Shown piece after piece: positions 53,920-62,993 of a stretch of 64,000 nt of DNA. The position numbers and the translations under genes are program-made. Numbering within the stretch: the stretch's first letter is position 1; the number at the start of each line of letters is the position of its first letter. The DNA comes from UBA9611 sp965237595 (GTDB taxonomy: Bacteria; Chloroflexota; Dehalococcoidia; Lucifugimonadales; UBA3495). Location of the stretch: contig CBDEFY010000006.1 of NCBI GenBank assembly GCA_965237595.1, positions 434,001 through 498,000 of the forward strand, written 5' to 3'. Under the pieces are notes generated by a model. It had not been told where the DNA came from. It saw only the letters and a list, made by a program, of their open reading frames with translations, and ran no database searches.

Positions 53920-55632
53920 ATGGAACTGACCGGCGCGGAAATAGTTTGCGAAAGTCTGCTCAAAGAGGGAGCTGACGTGGTCTTTGGACTACCCGGCGGA
54001 GCGGTGCTTCCTTTGTATGGGGCACTTTCCAGCTACCCGGCCATCCGCCACATCCTGGTGCGCCACGAGCAGGCCGCCGCCATGGCCGCCGACGGCTACG
54101 CCCGGGCCACGGGCAAGGTCGGCGTCTGCATCGCCACGTCCGGCCCCGGCGCCACCAACATGGTTACAGGCATCGCCGCCGCCCAGATGGATTCGGTTGC
54201 CATGGTGGCCATCACCGGACAGGTCCCCAGGCCCGCCATCGGCAGCGATGCTTTCCAAGAGACCGACGTCACCGGCGTCACGCTGCCCATTACCAAGCAC
54301 AACATGCTGGTCATGGACGTGAAAGACGTGGCCCAATCCATCCACGACGCCTTCCACATCGCCCGCACCGGACGCCCCGGGCCGGTCTTGGTGGACATCC
54401 CCAGGGACGTTCTCTTGGGCGAGAAGACGGAGTTTGTCTGGCCCGATACGACCAAGCTGCCCGGATACCGGATCCCCGGCGAGGCGCCCAAAGCCCAAGT
54501 GGCCGCCGCCGCCGAGCTAATCAACAAGGCCCAACGGCCCCTGATTATGTCGGGACACGGCGTGCTCATCTCCCAGGCCTACGGTCTGATGACCGAGCTG
54601 GCGCAGAAGGCCCAGATACCGGTGATAACCACTCTATTGGGCATCAGCGCCATACCATCGGCCCACCCACTGAACCTGGGCATGTCGGGCATGCACGGCA
54701 TGGCCTACAACAACCTGGCCATCGACGAGGCCGACTTGATTATCGGCCTGGGCATGCGGTTCGACGACCGGGTGACCGGCCGGATATCGGCCTTCGCCCC
54801 CAACGCCAAGATAATCCACGTCGACATCGACGCATCGGAAGTGGACAAGAACGTCAAAAGCACCGTCGGAATGGTCGGCGACCTGAAAGCTGTATTGGGA
54901 CAGTTGCTGCCCAAGGTTGAAGTCAATGTCCACATCGACTGGCTGCGGCACATCGAGGAACTGAAGGCCCAGCACCCGTCGCACCTCGTCCGGGAGTCCG
55001 ACGAACTTCTGCCCCAGTACGTGCTCCAACGGTTGACCGAAGTCACCCAAGGCCGGGGCATCGTGGTCACCGGCGTGGGTATGCACCAGATGTGGGCCGC
55101 GCAGCACTGCCGGTTCACCGAGCCCAACACCTTCATCACCTCGGGCGGGTTGGGCACCATGGGATTCGAGGTCCCCGCCGCCTTGGGCGCTCAGGTGGGA
55201 CGGCCCGATGTCACCGTCTGGTCGGTGGCCGGCGACGGCGGCTTCCAGATGACCATGTGCGACATCGCCACCGCTGTGGAGAGCCACGCCGACGTAAAAT
55301 TCGCCATCTTGAACAACAACTCCCTGGGCTTGGTCCATCAGTTGCAGGAACTCTTCTTCCAAAAGGACTACGTGGCCAGTGAGTATTCGGCCAACCCCGA
55401 CTTCGTGAAGATTGCCGAGGCCTACGGCATCCGGGGCATCCGGGTCACCCGAAAGGACCAAGTGGTGGACGCCGTGCAACAGGCCATGGAAACCGCAGGA
55501 CCCGTAATTGTCGACTTCGTGGTGAAAGAAGACGAGGGTCTCTTCCCCTTTATCCCATCCGGTCAATCGGTCAAAGAGATGCTGGAAGAACCGGCTCCAC
55601 CCGCGTCCCCAGCTTCAAAAGAGATTACTTAA
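53920..55632 (+). CDS. ilvB: Acetolactate synthase large subunit
   Basis: 570 residues from ATG 53920. TPP-dependent enzyme: GLPGGAVLPLYGAL with the catalytic Glu in VRHEQAAAMAADGYAR, FAD-associated middle domain (GMRFDDRVTGR), and the TPP motif GDGGFQMTMCDIATA...NNNSLG. With IlvN it condenses pyruvate to acetolactate or acetohydroxybutyrate. The T-box upstream ties it to leucine supply. Upstream in-frame codons pass through the terminator and repeat, so they are not used. Confidence 0.97.
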   Translation: MELTGAEIVCESLLKEGADVVFGLPGGAVLPLYGALSSYPAIRHILVRHEQAAAMAADGYARATGKVGVCIATSGPGATNMVTGIAAAQMDSVAMVAITGQVPRPAIGSDAFQETDVTGVTLPITKHNMLVMDVKDVAQSIHDAFHIARTGRPGPVLVDIPRDVLLGEKTEFVWPDTTKLPGYRIPGEAPKAQVAAAAELINKAQRPLIMSGHGVLISQAYGLMTELAQKAQIPVITTLLGISAIPSAHPLNLGMSGMHGMAYNNLAIDEADLIIGLGMRFDDRVTGRISAFAPNAKIIHVDIDASEVDKNVKSTVGMVGDLKAVLGQLLPKVEVNVHIDWLRHIEELKAQHPSHLVRESDELLPQYVLQRLTEVTQGRGIVVTGVGMHQMWAAQHCRFTEPNTFITSGGLGTMGFEVPAALGAQVGRPDVTVWSVAGDGGFQMTMCDIATAVESHADVKFAILNNNSLGLVHQLQELFFQKDYVASEYSANPDFVKIAEAYGIRGIRVTRKDQVVDAVQQAMETAGPVIVDFVVKEDEGLFPFIPSGQSVKEMLEEPAPPASPASKEIT

Positions 55633-55633
55633 G

Positions 55634-56185
55634 ATGGTCCAGGCCAATCACACCGAACAGCACACGCTGATAGCCCTGGTGGAAGACAAGCCGGGCGTCC
55701 TGACCAAGGTGGCCAGCATGTTCCGCCGCCGGGGGTTCAACATCGCCAGCCTGGCCGTGGGCAACAGCGAGCAACCGGGCCTGTCCCGTATGACCTTTGT
55801 GGTGAACGGCGATGACTACACCGTGGGCCAAGTGGTCAAGCAGATGGACAAACTCATCGACGTGATCGAGGTCTCGGACATCACCAGCGAGTCCATCGTC
55901 ACCCGGGAGCTGGCCCTGATCAAGGTCAAGACCACGCCGATGACCCGAGGCGAGATTATCCAGATTGTCAACCTCTTCCGGGCCAACATCATCGATGTCG
56001 GCAGCGAGTCGATGGTCATCGAGATCACCGGAGAAGAGGACAAGATAAATGCCCTGCACAACCTGCTGGCGCCCTTCGGCATCATGGAGATGCTGCGGAC
56101 CGGGTTGGTGGCCATGGTGCGGGGCCAAACCAACGGGCTGGCCAACGGACACGCAGATCAGGTGAACGGAAACGGCCACTCCTAA
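55634..56185 (+). CDS. ilvN: Acetolactate synthase small (regulatory) subunit
   Basis: 183 residues. An N-terminal ACT domain (HTLIALVEDKPGVLTKVASM, NIASLAVGNSE) and the ALS_ss_C domain (RELALIKVKT, then FRANIIDVG) are complete. It confers valine feedback and raises IlvB activity. It starts one base after the ilvB stop. The last 20 residues are an Asn/Gly-rich tail. Confidence 0.97.
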   Translation: MVQANHTEQHTLIALVEDKPGVLTKVASMFRRRGFNIASLAVGNSEQPGLSRMTFVVNGDDYTVGQVVKQMDKLIDVIEVSDITSESIVTRELALIKVKTTPMTRGEIIQIVNLFRANIIDVGSESMVIEITGEEDKINALHNLLAPFGIMEMLRTGLVAMVRGQTNGLANGHADQVNGNGHS

Positions 56186-56245
56186 AGACCGGTCCAAGAT
56201 AAGTCGCGCAGCTTAAAACGAATTGTTGGGAAGGACGAGATTAAG

Positions 56246-57241
56246 ATGGTAGACGTCTATTACGACAAGGATGCAGACCTGGCCCGCCTGGAGGGCAAGA
56301 CCATTGGCATAATCGGCTACGGCAGCCAGGGTCACGCCCACGCCCTCAACCTGAAGGACAACGGGCAGAAGGTGGTGGTGGGCCTCTACCCGGAGAGCAA
56401 GAGCCGGGCCGTAGCCGAAGCCGCCGGTCTAGAAGTGGCCGACGTTCCCGAGGTGGCCAAAGAGGCCGACGTGCTGATGATGCTCATACCCGACCACATC
56501 CAGGGCCGCATCTACCGGGAGCAGATCGAGCCCAACCTGAGACCGGGCAGCGCCTTCATGGTGGCCCACGGCTTCAGCATCCACTACCGGGAAATCGTTC
56601 CGCCGGACACGATGGACGTCATGATGGTGGCCCCCAAAGCCCCCGGCCACCGGATGCGCGAACTGTTCACTGAAGGTATCGGAGTTCCCAGCCTGCTGGC
56701 GGTGCACCAAGACGCCTCCGGTCACGCCAAGGACATCGGCCTAGCCTACGCCAAGGGTGTCGGCAGCACCGGCGCGGGCGTCCTCATGACCACCATCAAG
56801 GACGAGACCGAAAGCGACCTGTTCGGCGAGCAGACCATCCTCTGCGGCGGCGTGACCTCTTTGGTCAAGGCCGCCTTCGACACCCTGGTGGAGGGCGGGT
56901 ATCCCCCGGAGATAGCCTTCTTCGAATGCCTGCATGAGCTGAAAATGATTGTCGACTTGATGTACCAGGGCGGGTTCAACTACATGCGTTACTCGGTCAG
57001 CGACACCGCCGAGTACGGCGACCTGACGCGCGGCCCGCGGATCATAGACGAGCACGTTAAAGACAACATGCGGGCCGTCCTGAAAGAGATTCAAGACGGC
57101 TCCTTCGCCCGCGAGTGGATCGCCGAGAACGACGAAGGCCGCAAGCGGTTCACGCCGCTGCGGGAAGCGGCCCAGCACAGCCAGATCGAGGATATCGGCA
57201 AGGAACTGCGGTCCATGATGCCCTGGATGGACCCCAAATAA
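56246..57241 (+). CDS. ilvC: Ketol-acid reductoisomerase (class I)
   Basis: 331 residues. The NADP Rossmann motif GYGSQGHAHALNLKDNG, the phosphate-contacting Ser residues in YPESKSRA, and the knotted C-terminal domain with metal ligands (DETESDLFGEQTILCGG; ECLHELK). It isomerises and reduces acetolactate. GGAAGGACGAG precedes the ATG. Part of ilvBNC. Confidence 0.97.
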   Translation: MVDVYYDKDADLARLEGKTIGIIGYGSQGHAHALNLKDNGQKVVVGLYPESKSRAVAEAAGLEVADVPEVAKEADVLMMLIPDHIQGRIYREQIEPNLRPGSAFMVAHGFSIHYREIVPPDTMDVMMVAPKAPGHRMRELFTEGIGVPSLLAVHQDASGHAKDIGLAYAKGVGSTGAGVLMTTIKDETESDLFGEQTILCGGVTSLVKAAFDTLVEGGYPPEIAFFECLHELKMIVDLMYQGGFNYMRYSVSDTAEYGDLTRGPRIIDEHVKDNMRAVLKEIQDGSFAREWIAENDEGRKRFTPLREAAQHSQIEDIGKELRSMMPWMDPK

Positions 57242-57349
57242 CCGGTTCACCGGTCTTTGAAAAGAACGGAGTTAATGCCTGGACGGCCGCCAAAGAAGAA
57301 TTCACGGTTTTCAGATAATTCGGTAACGTAGAAAACTGGGAGCAATATC

Positions 57350-57472
57350 ATGAGAGACCCAAGAAAGTCACGGGAGGCGTTGAGTGTAGTCCACCATCGC
57401 CCGCTGGTCCTGGCAGGGCTGGCGGCGGTGGACTACGTGGCCCTGCGGCCCCTTTCTGAGCGCTGCGGCTAG
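57350..57472 (+). CDS. Small leader-like ORF between ilvC and leuA
   Basis: 40 codons from ATG 57350 with GGGAG 8 nt upstream. The second half is rich in Leu and Val (PLVLAGLAAVDYVALRPL). A 10-bp perfect inverted repeat (57386-57395 with 57427-57436) lies within it. The position before leuA and the composition suggest a leader peptide of an attenuator. It may equally be a chance ORF over an RNA structure. Confidence 0.4.
   Translation: MRDPRKSREALSVVHHRPLVLAGLAAVDYVALRPLSERCG
57386..57436 (+). promoter_or_regulatory. Stem-loop inside the leuA leader
   Basis: GTAGTCCACC and GGTGGACTAC form a perfect 10-bp stem with a 31-nt GC-rich loop that can pair internally. It is 89 nt before leuA. Confidence 0.45.
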
Positions 57473-57524
57473 CGGCAACGGCCCGTCCAAATTCATAACA
57501 TCAGAAAGGTATTAGGTAACAGAA

Positions 57525-59090
57525 ATGGCTATTGAAAGAGTATTGCTCTTGGACACCACCCTCCGCGACGGAGAGCAGTCGGCTGGCATCGGCATGACCG
57601 GCGAAGAGAAGATGGAGATCGCCCGCCAACTACAGCGGATGCAGGTCGACATCATCGAAGCTGGTTTCGCCGCCAGCTCCCCCGGCGACTTCGAGGCGGT
57701 TTCCAACATCGCCAAAGAGGTCAAGGGCCCCATCATCGCATCCCTGGCCCGGGCCGTGGCCAATGATGTGGACCAGGCCTGGCGGTCCGTGGAACACTCC
57801 GAGCGGCCCCGCATCCACGTGTTCCTCTCCTCCTCGGAGATCCACCAGATGCACCAACTGCGCAAGAACCGGGAAGAGGTCATGGAGATGGCCGTCACGA
57901 TGGTAGAGCGGGCCAAGGGCTACTGTGACGACGTTGAGTTCTCCCCCATGGACGCCACCCGGACCAACCCCGAGTACCTGTTCCAGATGCTGGCCGAGGT
58001 GATCAGGGCCGGGGCCACCACCATAAACATCGCCGATACCGTGGGCTACGCCATCCCGTCGTCCGCCGGTTTCGGCCAACTGCTCAAAGATGTCCAGGCC
58101 AATGTTCCGGGCATCGAAAACGTGGTGCTCAGCGTCCACTGCCACAACGACCTGGGACTGGCCGTCGCCAACAGCCTAACTGCTGTCGAGTTCGGCGCAC
58201 GCCAGGTAGAAGGCTGCATCAACGGCATCGGCGAGCGGGCTGGCAACGCTTCACTGGAAGAGATAATCATGGGGCTGGACACCCGGAAGGACCACTTCGG
58301 GGTTGAGATCGCCGCCGATACCACCCAGATCTACGCGGCCAGCCGCTTGGTCAGCCGCATCACCGGCATGGCCGTTCAGTCCAACAAAGCCATCGTCGGC
58401 GAGAATGCCTTCAGGCACGCTTCCGGCATCCACCAAGACGGCGTGTTGAAGGACCGCTCCACCTATGAAGTGATGCAACCGGAGCGGGTGGGCGTCCCCG
58501 GCAATAGCCTGGTACTGGGCAAACTCAGCGGCCGCGCGGGCCTCCAGTCCCGGTTGGAAGACCTGGGCTACGTCCTCTCCCGGGAAGACATGGCCCGGAT
58601 ATTCGAGTCCTTCAAAGAGCTGGCCGACAAGAAACGGGAGGTCACCGACCGCGACTTGGAGATCCTCATGGACGAGGAGAAGCGGACGTCAACTGAGCCG
58701 ATTAGCTACACCCTGGACCATGTACAGTTCACCGGCGGCGACCAGGGTATCCCCACCGCCACCGTCAAGCTCATCGGCCCCGATGGAGAAGCCATCGTCG
58801 ACGCCTGCACGGGCAACGGCCCGGTGGACGCAGTCTGCAACGCCATCGACCGGGCCATCGGCAATGAGTCCAAGTTGGTGGACTTCAACGTCCAGGCGGT
58901 GACCGAGGGTATCGACTCCCAGGGCACGGTCACCATGCGCATCGAGAAGGACGGCCGCACCTACACCGGCCGCGGCGCCGACACCGACATCATCGTCGCC
59001 AGTGCCAAGGCCTACCTGAGCGCGGTCAACCGCCAACTGGCCTCCGACGAGGAGTCCAACGTCCCCGCCCTGGGCAGCACCCCCGACTAG
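57525..59090 (+). CDS. leuA: 2-isopropylmalate synthase
   Basis: 521 residues. The HMGL-like TIM barrel begins LLDTTLRDGEQSAGI, with metal ligands in SVHCHNDLGLAVANS. GERAGNASLEE and HASGIHQDGVLKD mark the LeuA/CimA clade. The LeuA dimer (allosteric) domain occupies about residues 385-505. It condenses acetyl-CoA with 2-oxoisovalerate. GGIHQDG-type loops and full-length regulatory domain favour LeuA over homocitrate or citramalate synthase. Confidence 0.95.
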   Translation: MAIERVLLLDTTLRDGEQSAGIGMTGEEKMEIARQLQRMQVDIIEAGFAASSPGDFEAVSNIAKEVKGPIIASLARAVANDVDQAWRSVEHSERPRIHVFLSSSEIHQMHQLRKNREEVMEMAVTMVERAKGYCDDVEFSPMDATRTNPEYLFQMLAEVIRAGATTINIADTVGYAIPSSAGFGQLLKDVQANVPGIENVVLSVHCHNDLGLAVANSLTAVEFGARQVEGCINGIGERAGNASLEEIIMGLDTRKDHFGVEIAADTTQIYAASRLVSRITGMAVQSNKAIVGENAFRHASGIHQDGVLKDRSTYEVMQPERVGVPGNSLVLGKLSGRAGLQSRLEDLGYVLSREDMARIFESFKELADKKREVTDRDLEILMDEEKRTSTEPISYTLDHVQFTGGDQGIPTATVKLIGPDGEAIVDACTGNGPVDAVCNAIDRAIGNESKLVDFNVQAVTEGIDSQGTVTMRIEKDGRTYTGRGADTDIIVASAKAYLSAVNRQLASDEESNVPALGSTPD

Positions 59091-59112
59091 GCCGGGGGCC
59101 TTGCCAGCGTCT

Positions 59113-59155
59113 CAAAAACGTAGGGGCACGGCAATGCCGTGCCCCTACGTTTTTG
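59113..59155 (+). terminator. Long palindromic terminator after leuA (dispersed repeat type)
   Basis: An almost perfect 20-bp palindrome with CGTAGGGGCACGGCA arm, A5 before and T5 after. It is a member of the GTAGGGGC...GCCCCTAC family that has become, or serves as, a bidirectional terminator. Confidence 0.8.
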
Positions 59156-59637
59156 CTTCTCTCTGCTAGTAACCCCAGATGGTTGCCCGCTACAAGCCTC
59201 GTCAATGTAGGGGCGTCCCGATGCATCGGGACGCCCGGCCGCACATCGACCACTATTCTTTGACCGAATCCACAACGGAATCCGCACGCCTCAATCCGCT
59301 CATCCTGACCTCCGGTCGGACGTCCCCATCAGCGGGCACGCGAATACGCCGGAAGCCGGCCGTCTAATTTCTCACCGGTATGGTGACTGTCGGCGTAAAC
59401 AACTTCTTCACCGAATGGAACATCCACCAACGAGATTCTGGGCTCCCGGTACAAGAAAACAACGGCATGAGACGCGTGTGAAAACTGTAATAGCATTTAC
59501 GTTGGACCCCGGTGGGCCGCAACAGAATTTGCCTCATTTTCTGCCTTGATTCGCCGGACCTAGCCAACGGCATTGTCAATCGTCCAAGCCTGATTGGCCA
59601 TTCAAACCGTGTAACCGGCGACGGCAGCCCAGTTGCA
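59156..59637. other. Intergenic region before IS3 copy 2
   Basis: No credible gene. It contains a 26-bp palindrome (59211-59236, arm GGGCGTCCCGATG) preceded by GTAGG, another short dispersed repeat. The rest shows short out-of-frame ORFs only. Confidence 0.5.
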
Positions 59638-59727
59638 TGAGGTGGACCCGGAAATTCGGACAGGTGGTTAAGTGAGAGTTCTGCTCCTAAAATAGCCACA
59701 GCTGTTGCTGTGAGGGAGGAGTGGGAC

Positions 59728-60012
59728 ATGTCAAAAGAGCGGAGGAAGCACAGCCCAACATTCAAGGCCAAGGTGGCCCTGGAAGCGGTGAAGGGTGAAG
59801 AGACGGTGGCCCAACTGGCCGCCCCCTACGAGGTCCATCCCGGGCAGATCCAGGCCTGGAAGAAGTCCTTGTTGGAAGGAGCGGTCGGCGTCTTTGGTGG
59901 GAACCAAGACAAACGCCAGAAGAGCGATGCGGTCCTTGTTGCCCGGCTCTATCAGCAGATCGGCCAACTGAAGGTTGAGCGGGATTTCTTGGCGGAGAGG
60001 CTCGGTCCATGA
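59728..60012 (+). CDS. IS3 OrfA, copy 2
   Basis: 94 residues, identical to copy 1 except Arg to Pro in the HTH region (AAPYEVHPGQ). A proline there may weaken DNA binding. Confidence 0.9.
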   Translation: MSKERRKHSPTFKAKVALEAVKGEETVAQLAAPYEVHPGQIQAWKKSLLEGAVGVFGGNQDKRQKSDAVLVARLYQQIGQLKVERDFLAERLGP

Positions 60013-60477
60013 GCCGGGAGCGGCGGCGGGAGATGGTGGACCGGCGGCACCCAGCCTTGTCCACAGTGAGACAGTGCGCCTTACTGAGCATCAGCAGGTC
60101 CAGCCTAAACTACCGGCGCAAGGGGACTTGCTTGGAGAACCTGACCGTGATGAAGGCGATGGACCACCAGTACCTAAGTACCCCCTTCTACGGGTCGCGG
60201 CGCATGAGGGTCTGGCTGGGCACTCAAGGTCACAGGGTGAACCGGAAGCGGGTCCAGCGTCTGATGCGGACCATGGGACTACGTGCCATCTACCGGTGGC
60301 CCCGGACCAGCAAGCCGGGGCCAGGGCACAAGGTGTATCCCTACCTCCTGAGCGGCATGGAGATCACCAGACCAAATCAGGTGTGGGCCGCCGACATCAC
60401 CTACATCTGATCAACGTCAACTATTCTTGCCGCCCCTGTTGCCTCACCGGAGAATGTTACCGAACTCTTCGCGGCTT

Positions 60478-62016
60478 CTAATTGACGCCCACAGGCCCGA
60501 TGTCAATCGGTCGCTCCTCACTATTGGCCCCACTGCTTTCGGCTGAAGCATACACCAGTTGTTTGGCCATCACACCGCGCCACTGGCTGACTCTGCGCTG
60601 CAACGTCCGAAGCTGACGCCTACTGTAACGCTCAGGGTAGTGCCATATCAGCCGGTCCATCAGCTCCGCCGCAGGGGCGTCCGGCTGTTGCTGCAGCCAG
60701 CTCAGGACCTCGCACCACACCCCTTCGAACGGGTCCGGTCGTGTTCGCCACCCGCGAGCAGCCTGCGCTCTCCGTGCGTGCGTCGGTCGAACCTCCCCCT
60801 GTCTCCACAGATCAGGCAGCTGCGACAGGAAGCTATCCAGGCTCTCCCCATCGGGTGTGCTTCCTGACTCTAGAGAGCCGACTGCTGCCAGCGCGGACTG
60901 GGATGCACGTATGGTGTGCAGCAACGACACCGGATCCAACTCGGATCGGCTCTTGCGCAGCCCGAGCTTCGTCTCCTCGCTCACGTCGTCACGATCGAGC
61001 AGACGGTCGCAGGGTGTGGCCGGCTTGCTGTAGCGTTTGGTCACGCTGCCTCCATTTCGGCTCTTTGTCAGCAGCTGGAAGGACGGTTGGAAGTAGTTCA
61101 CGTACAGACGCACAGCACCGTAGAGGTGGGCCATCGTCTGGCCGGCGACCGCTCCCGAGTGGCGCTCGTGTCCAACGAAGCGCCGGATCACCGAGCCGTT
61201 CTTCTGCTCTATCCACGCCTGGTCGTTCTTGCGGTACGCCCGAGACCGGGTGAACTCGATCTCATTCTCCTCACAGTACCCTACCAGGGTCTCGTTGATG
61301 AACACGCTGTCGTTGTCGGAGTCTATGCCGCGGACCGGGACAGGGAAGACATTGGAGATGGCTTCCAGCCCCTCGACGACCAGTGACTGCTCACGAGCCA
61401 GCAGTGGAACCGCCTCGGTCCATCCTGAGCAGACGTCGGTGGCCACCAGGCTGTGGATGAAGGCTCCGGACACGCCGCCGCCACCGTGGGCCACGAGGTC
61501 AATCTCGAGATAGCCCGGGCTCGGTTCGTTCCAGTCCATAAAGGTGCGGACTGGAACCCGGCTACCCATCTTCCTCCTCCGCTTGAGCCTCCTGCGACTA
61601 CCGGCCTGCTCTCTCACCGGTCTGAGCAGCCGGTCCATGGTACTGGCGCTCGCCGAGAACAGCCGCTCTCGCACACCTGTGTCCAAGTCGAGATGACCGT
61701 GTCTCTCCAGGGACTCCACCATGCTGGGCAGTGCTGCCTTCAGCCTCTTGCCGCAGATCCTGTCCGAAGCCTCCCACACCACGATCAGCGCCTGTCTCAC
61801 CGCCTCGTCGTAGATGCGACGGCCCCTGGGAATCTTACGTTCCACGGGTTCATCACTCTGACCCAGCAGCCTGACGGCGTGCTTCCTGTGGCAGCCTACC
61901 ATGGCCACGAACTCGTTGAGCATCCTGGTCTTGTCTCTCTTCGACGCCTCCCTGTACCGGCCGCGGATCGCTTCGAGAACCTCCGTCCTCGTGGCTGTGC
62001 TGATCTCTGCGACCAT
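60478..62016 (-). CDS. DDE (rve-fold) transposase of the nested element
   Basis: 512 residues from ATG 62016, 7 nt after GGAGG. An N-terminal HTH (RTEVLEAIRGRYREASK...HRKHAVRLLG) precedes an integrase-type core: Asp in YLEIDLVAHGG, Asp in IDSDNDSVFINE and Glu in KNDQAWIEQKNGSV. The C-terminal third is basic and unique. The gene opposes orfB of the host IS3. An alternative TTG start at 62046 lies inside an iterated end repeat. Confidence 0.88.
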   Translation of the reverse strand: MVAEISTATRTEVLEAIRGRYREASKRDKTRMLNEFVAMVGCHRKHAVRLLGQSDEPVERKIPRGRRIYDEAVRQALIVVWEASDRICGKRLKAALPSMVESLERHGHLDLDTGVRERLFSASASTMDRLLRPVREQAGSRRRLKRRRKMGSRVPVRTFMDWNEPSPGYLEIDLVAHGGGGVSGAFIHSLVATDVCSGWTEAVPLLAREQSLVVEGLEAISNVFPVPVRGIDSDNDSVFINETLVGYCEENEIEFTRSRAYRKNDQAWIEQKNGSVIRRFVGHERHSGAVAGQTMAHLYGAVRLYVNYFQPSFQLLTKSRNGGSVTKRYSKPATPCDRLLDRDDVSEETKLGLRKSRSELDPVSLLHTIRASQSALAAVGSLESGSTPDGESLDSFLSQLPDLWRQGEVRPTHARRAQAARGWRTRPDPFEGVWCEVLSWLQQQPDAPAAELMDRLIWHYPERYSRRQLRTLQRRVSQWRGVMAKQLVYASAESSGANSEERPIDIGPVGVN

Positions 62017-62036
62017 ATCCATGCCTCCATGATTTG

Positions 62037-62125
62037 GGTAACACAATCATGAGGCAACGACCTGATTTCGGTAACATCTGCGTGAGGCGATAGCTCCGCT
62101 TCGGTAACATATTCCTTGAGGCAAC
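62037..62125. repeat. Three 33-bp iterons at the right end of the nested transposon
   Basis: GGTAACA starts at 62037, 62070 and 62103, exactly 33 bp apart. Each is followed 6-7 bp later by TGAGGC(A/G)A. The left end has one inverted copy (TTGCCTCA 60439-60446, TGTTACC 60455-60461). They look like repeated transposase-binding sites. Confidence 0.8.
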
Positions 62126-62721
62126 GCGACCGGCAAAAGTAATTGTCGCTGATCATACATCCCCATGGCCAAGGGTTTCTTATACCTGGTGGCCATCATG
62201 GATTGGTACACGCGGTACGTGGTGGCCTGGCGTCTTTCCAACACCTTGGATGCTGATTTCTGTGTCGAGACATTGGAGGAAGCGCTTGGCAAGGGGAAGC
62301 CAGAGGTCTTCAACACCGACCAGGGCAGCCAGTTCACCGGCGAAGCCTTCACCGGTCTCCTAGAGCAGCACGGAGTGAGAATCAGCATGGACGGGAAGGG
62401 ACGCTACACCGACAACATCTTGTTGGAGCGGCTGTGGCGCACGGTTAAGTACGAGGAGGTCTACCTGAAAGCCTACTCCAACGGGCGAGAAGCCAAGGCC
62501 GGGCTTGACGCATACTTCAGATTCTACAACAACCAAAGACCCCACCAGGCCTTGGGCTACCGGACACCGGCTGAGGTGTTCAAAGGAGACTTGGCGCCAT
62601 CAGATGAACGGTCAATCAATGGGAAACGGGCACCGAACGGAGCGTTCTCAGACCTTGGAAAGACGGCGGAACTCCCACTTAGTTTTGCACCAAACCTGTC
62701 CAACTAATTGGGTCCACCTCA

Positions 62722-62993
62722 GCAAATGCATATTTTGGCGTCAGATATTCGGCCGGATGAACAATGAAATGTAGGAAAAGGCTGGCAATTTAGCATTAAC
62801 CAATATAATCATTTTGGTAATGAGTGTGATGTAATGAATATCGGGTCTCCGCCCTGGGGAACCGGGGAAATTTGGTGCTCTCGTCAGAACAGGTATGACG
62901 GCAGGGCAGGATTTCCCTACCCCAATAATCTGAATAGCGTGAATGTCCGGCGGGCATCCGCCGTATGAGCGGCGAGGAAGCAAAAAGCGGCGC
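62722..62993. promoter_or_regulatory. Possibly structured leader upstream of the sensor gene
   Basis: About 270 bp with no gene. From 62845 the sequence becomes GC-rich with several potential pairings, e.g. GGCGG-GCAT-CCGCC (62949-62962) just before the ribosome site GGCGAGGAAG. I could not match it to a known riboswitch. Confidence 0.3.

Larger units (their letters stand above)
60408..62155 (-). mobile_element. Nested 1748-bp transposon with long imperfect inverted repeats
   Basis: Both ends begin TGATCA and stay alignable for about 55 bp with one indel (shared blocks TTGCC, GTTGCCTCA and TGTTACCGAA). A 6-bp target duplication TACATC (60402-60407, 62156-62161) flanks it. It encodes one DDE transposase on the minus strand. 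I cannot place it in a named IS family; ISNCY-like is a guess. Confidence 0.9.
60009..62707 (+). pseudogene. IS3 OrfB, copy 2, interrupted after codon 133
   Basis: The frame runs 60009-60407, reaching DITYI of the first catalytic Asp, then hits TGA at the first bases of the inserted element. It resumes at 62156 (from PMAKGFLYL) and continues to 62707. Both parts together equal copy 1. Not functional in cis. Confidence 0.93.
59638..62721 (+). mobile_element. IS3-family insertion sequence, copy 2, split by another transposon
   Basis: Same terminal repeats as copy 1 (59638 and 62721), flanked by a 3-bp duplication GCA (59635-59637, 62722-62724). Without the nested 1748-bp element and its 6-bp duplication it would be 1330 bp like copy 1. 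Only about three coding differences from copy 1 are visible (Arg to Pro in OrfA, Ser to Leu and Ser to Arg in OrfB). Confidence 0.95.

Noticed and set aside
59364..59771. 135-residue minus-strand ORF across the IS3 copy 2 left end
   Set aside because: It spans the IS boundary and is antisense to orfA; it cannot be an ancestral gene.
62845..62993. c-di-GMP-I, cobalamin or c-di-AMP riboswitch before the sensor
   Set aside because: I could not line up the conserved cores of any of these with the sequence.
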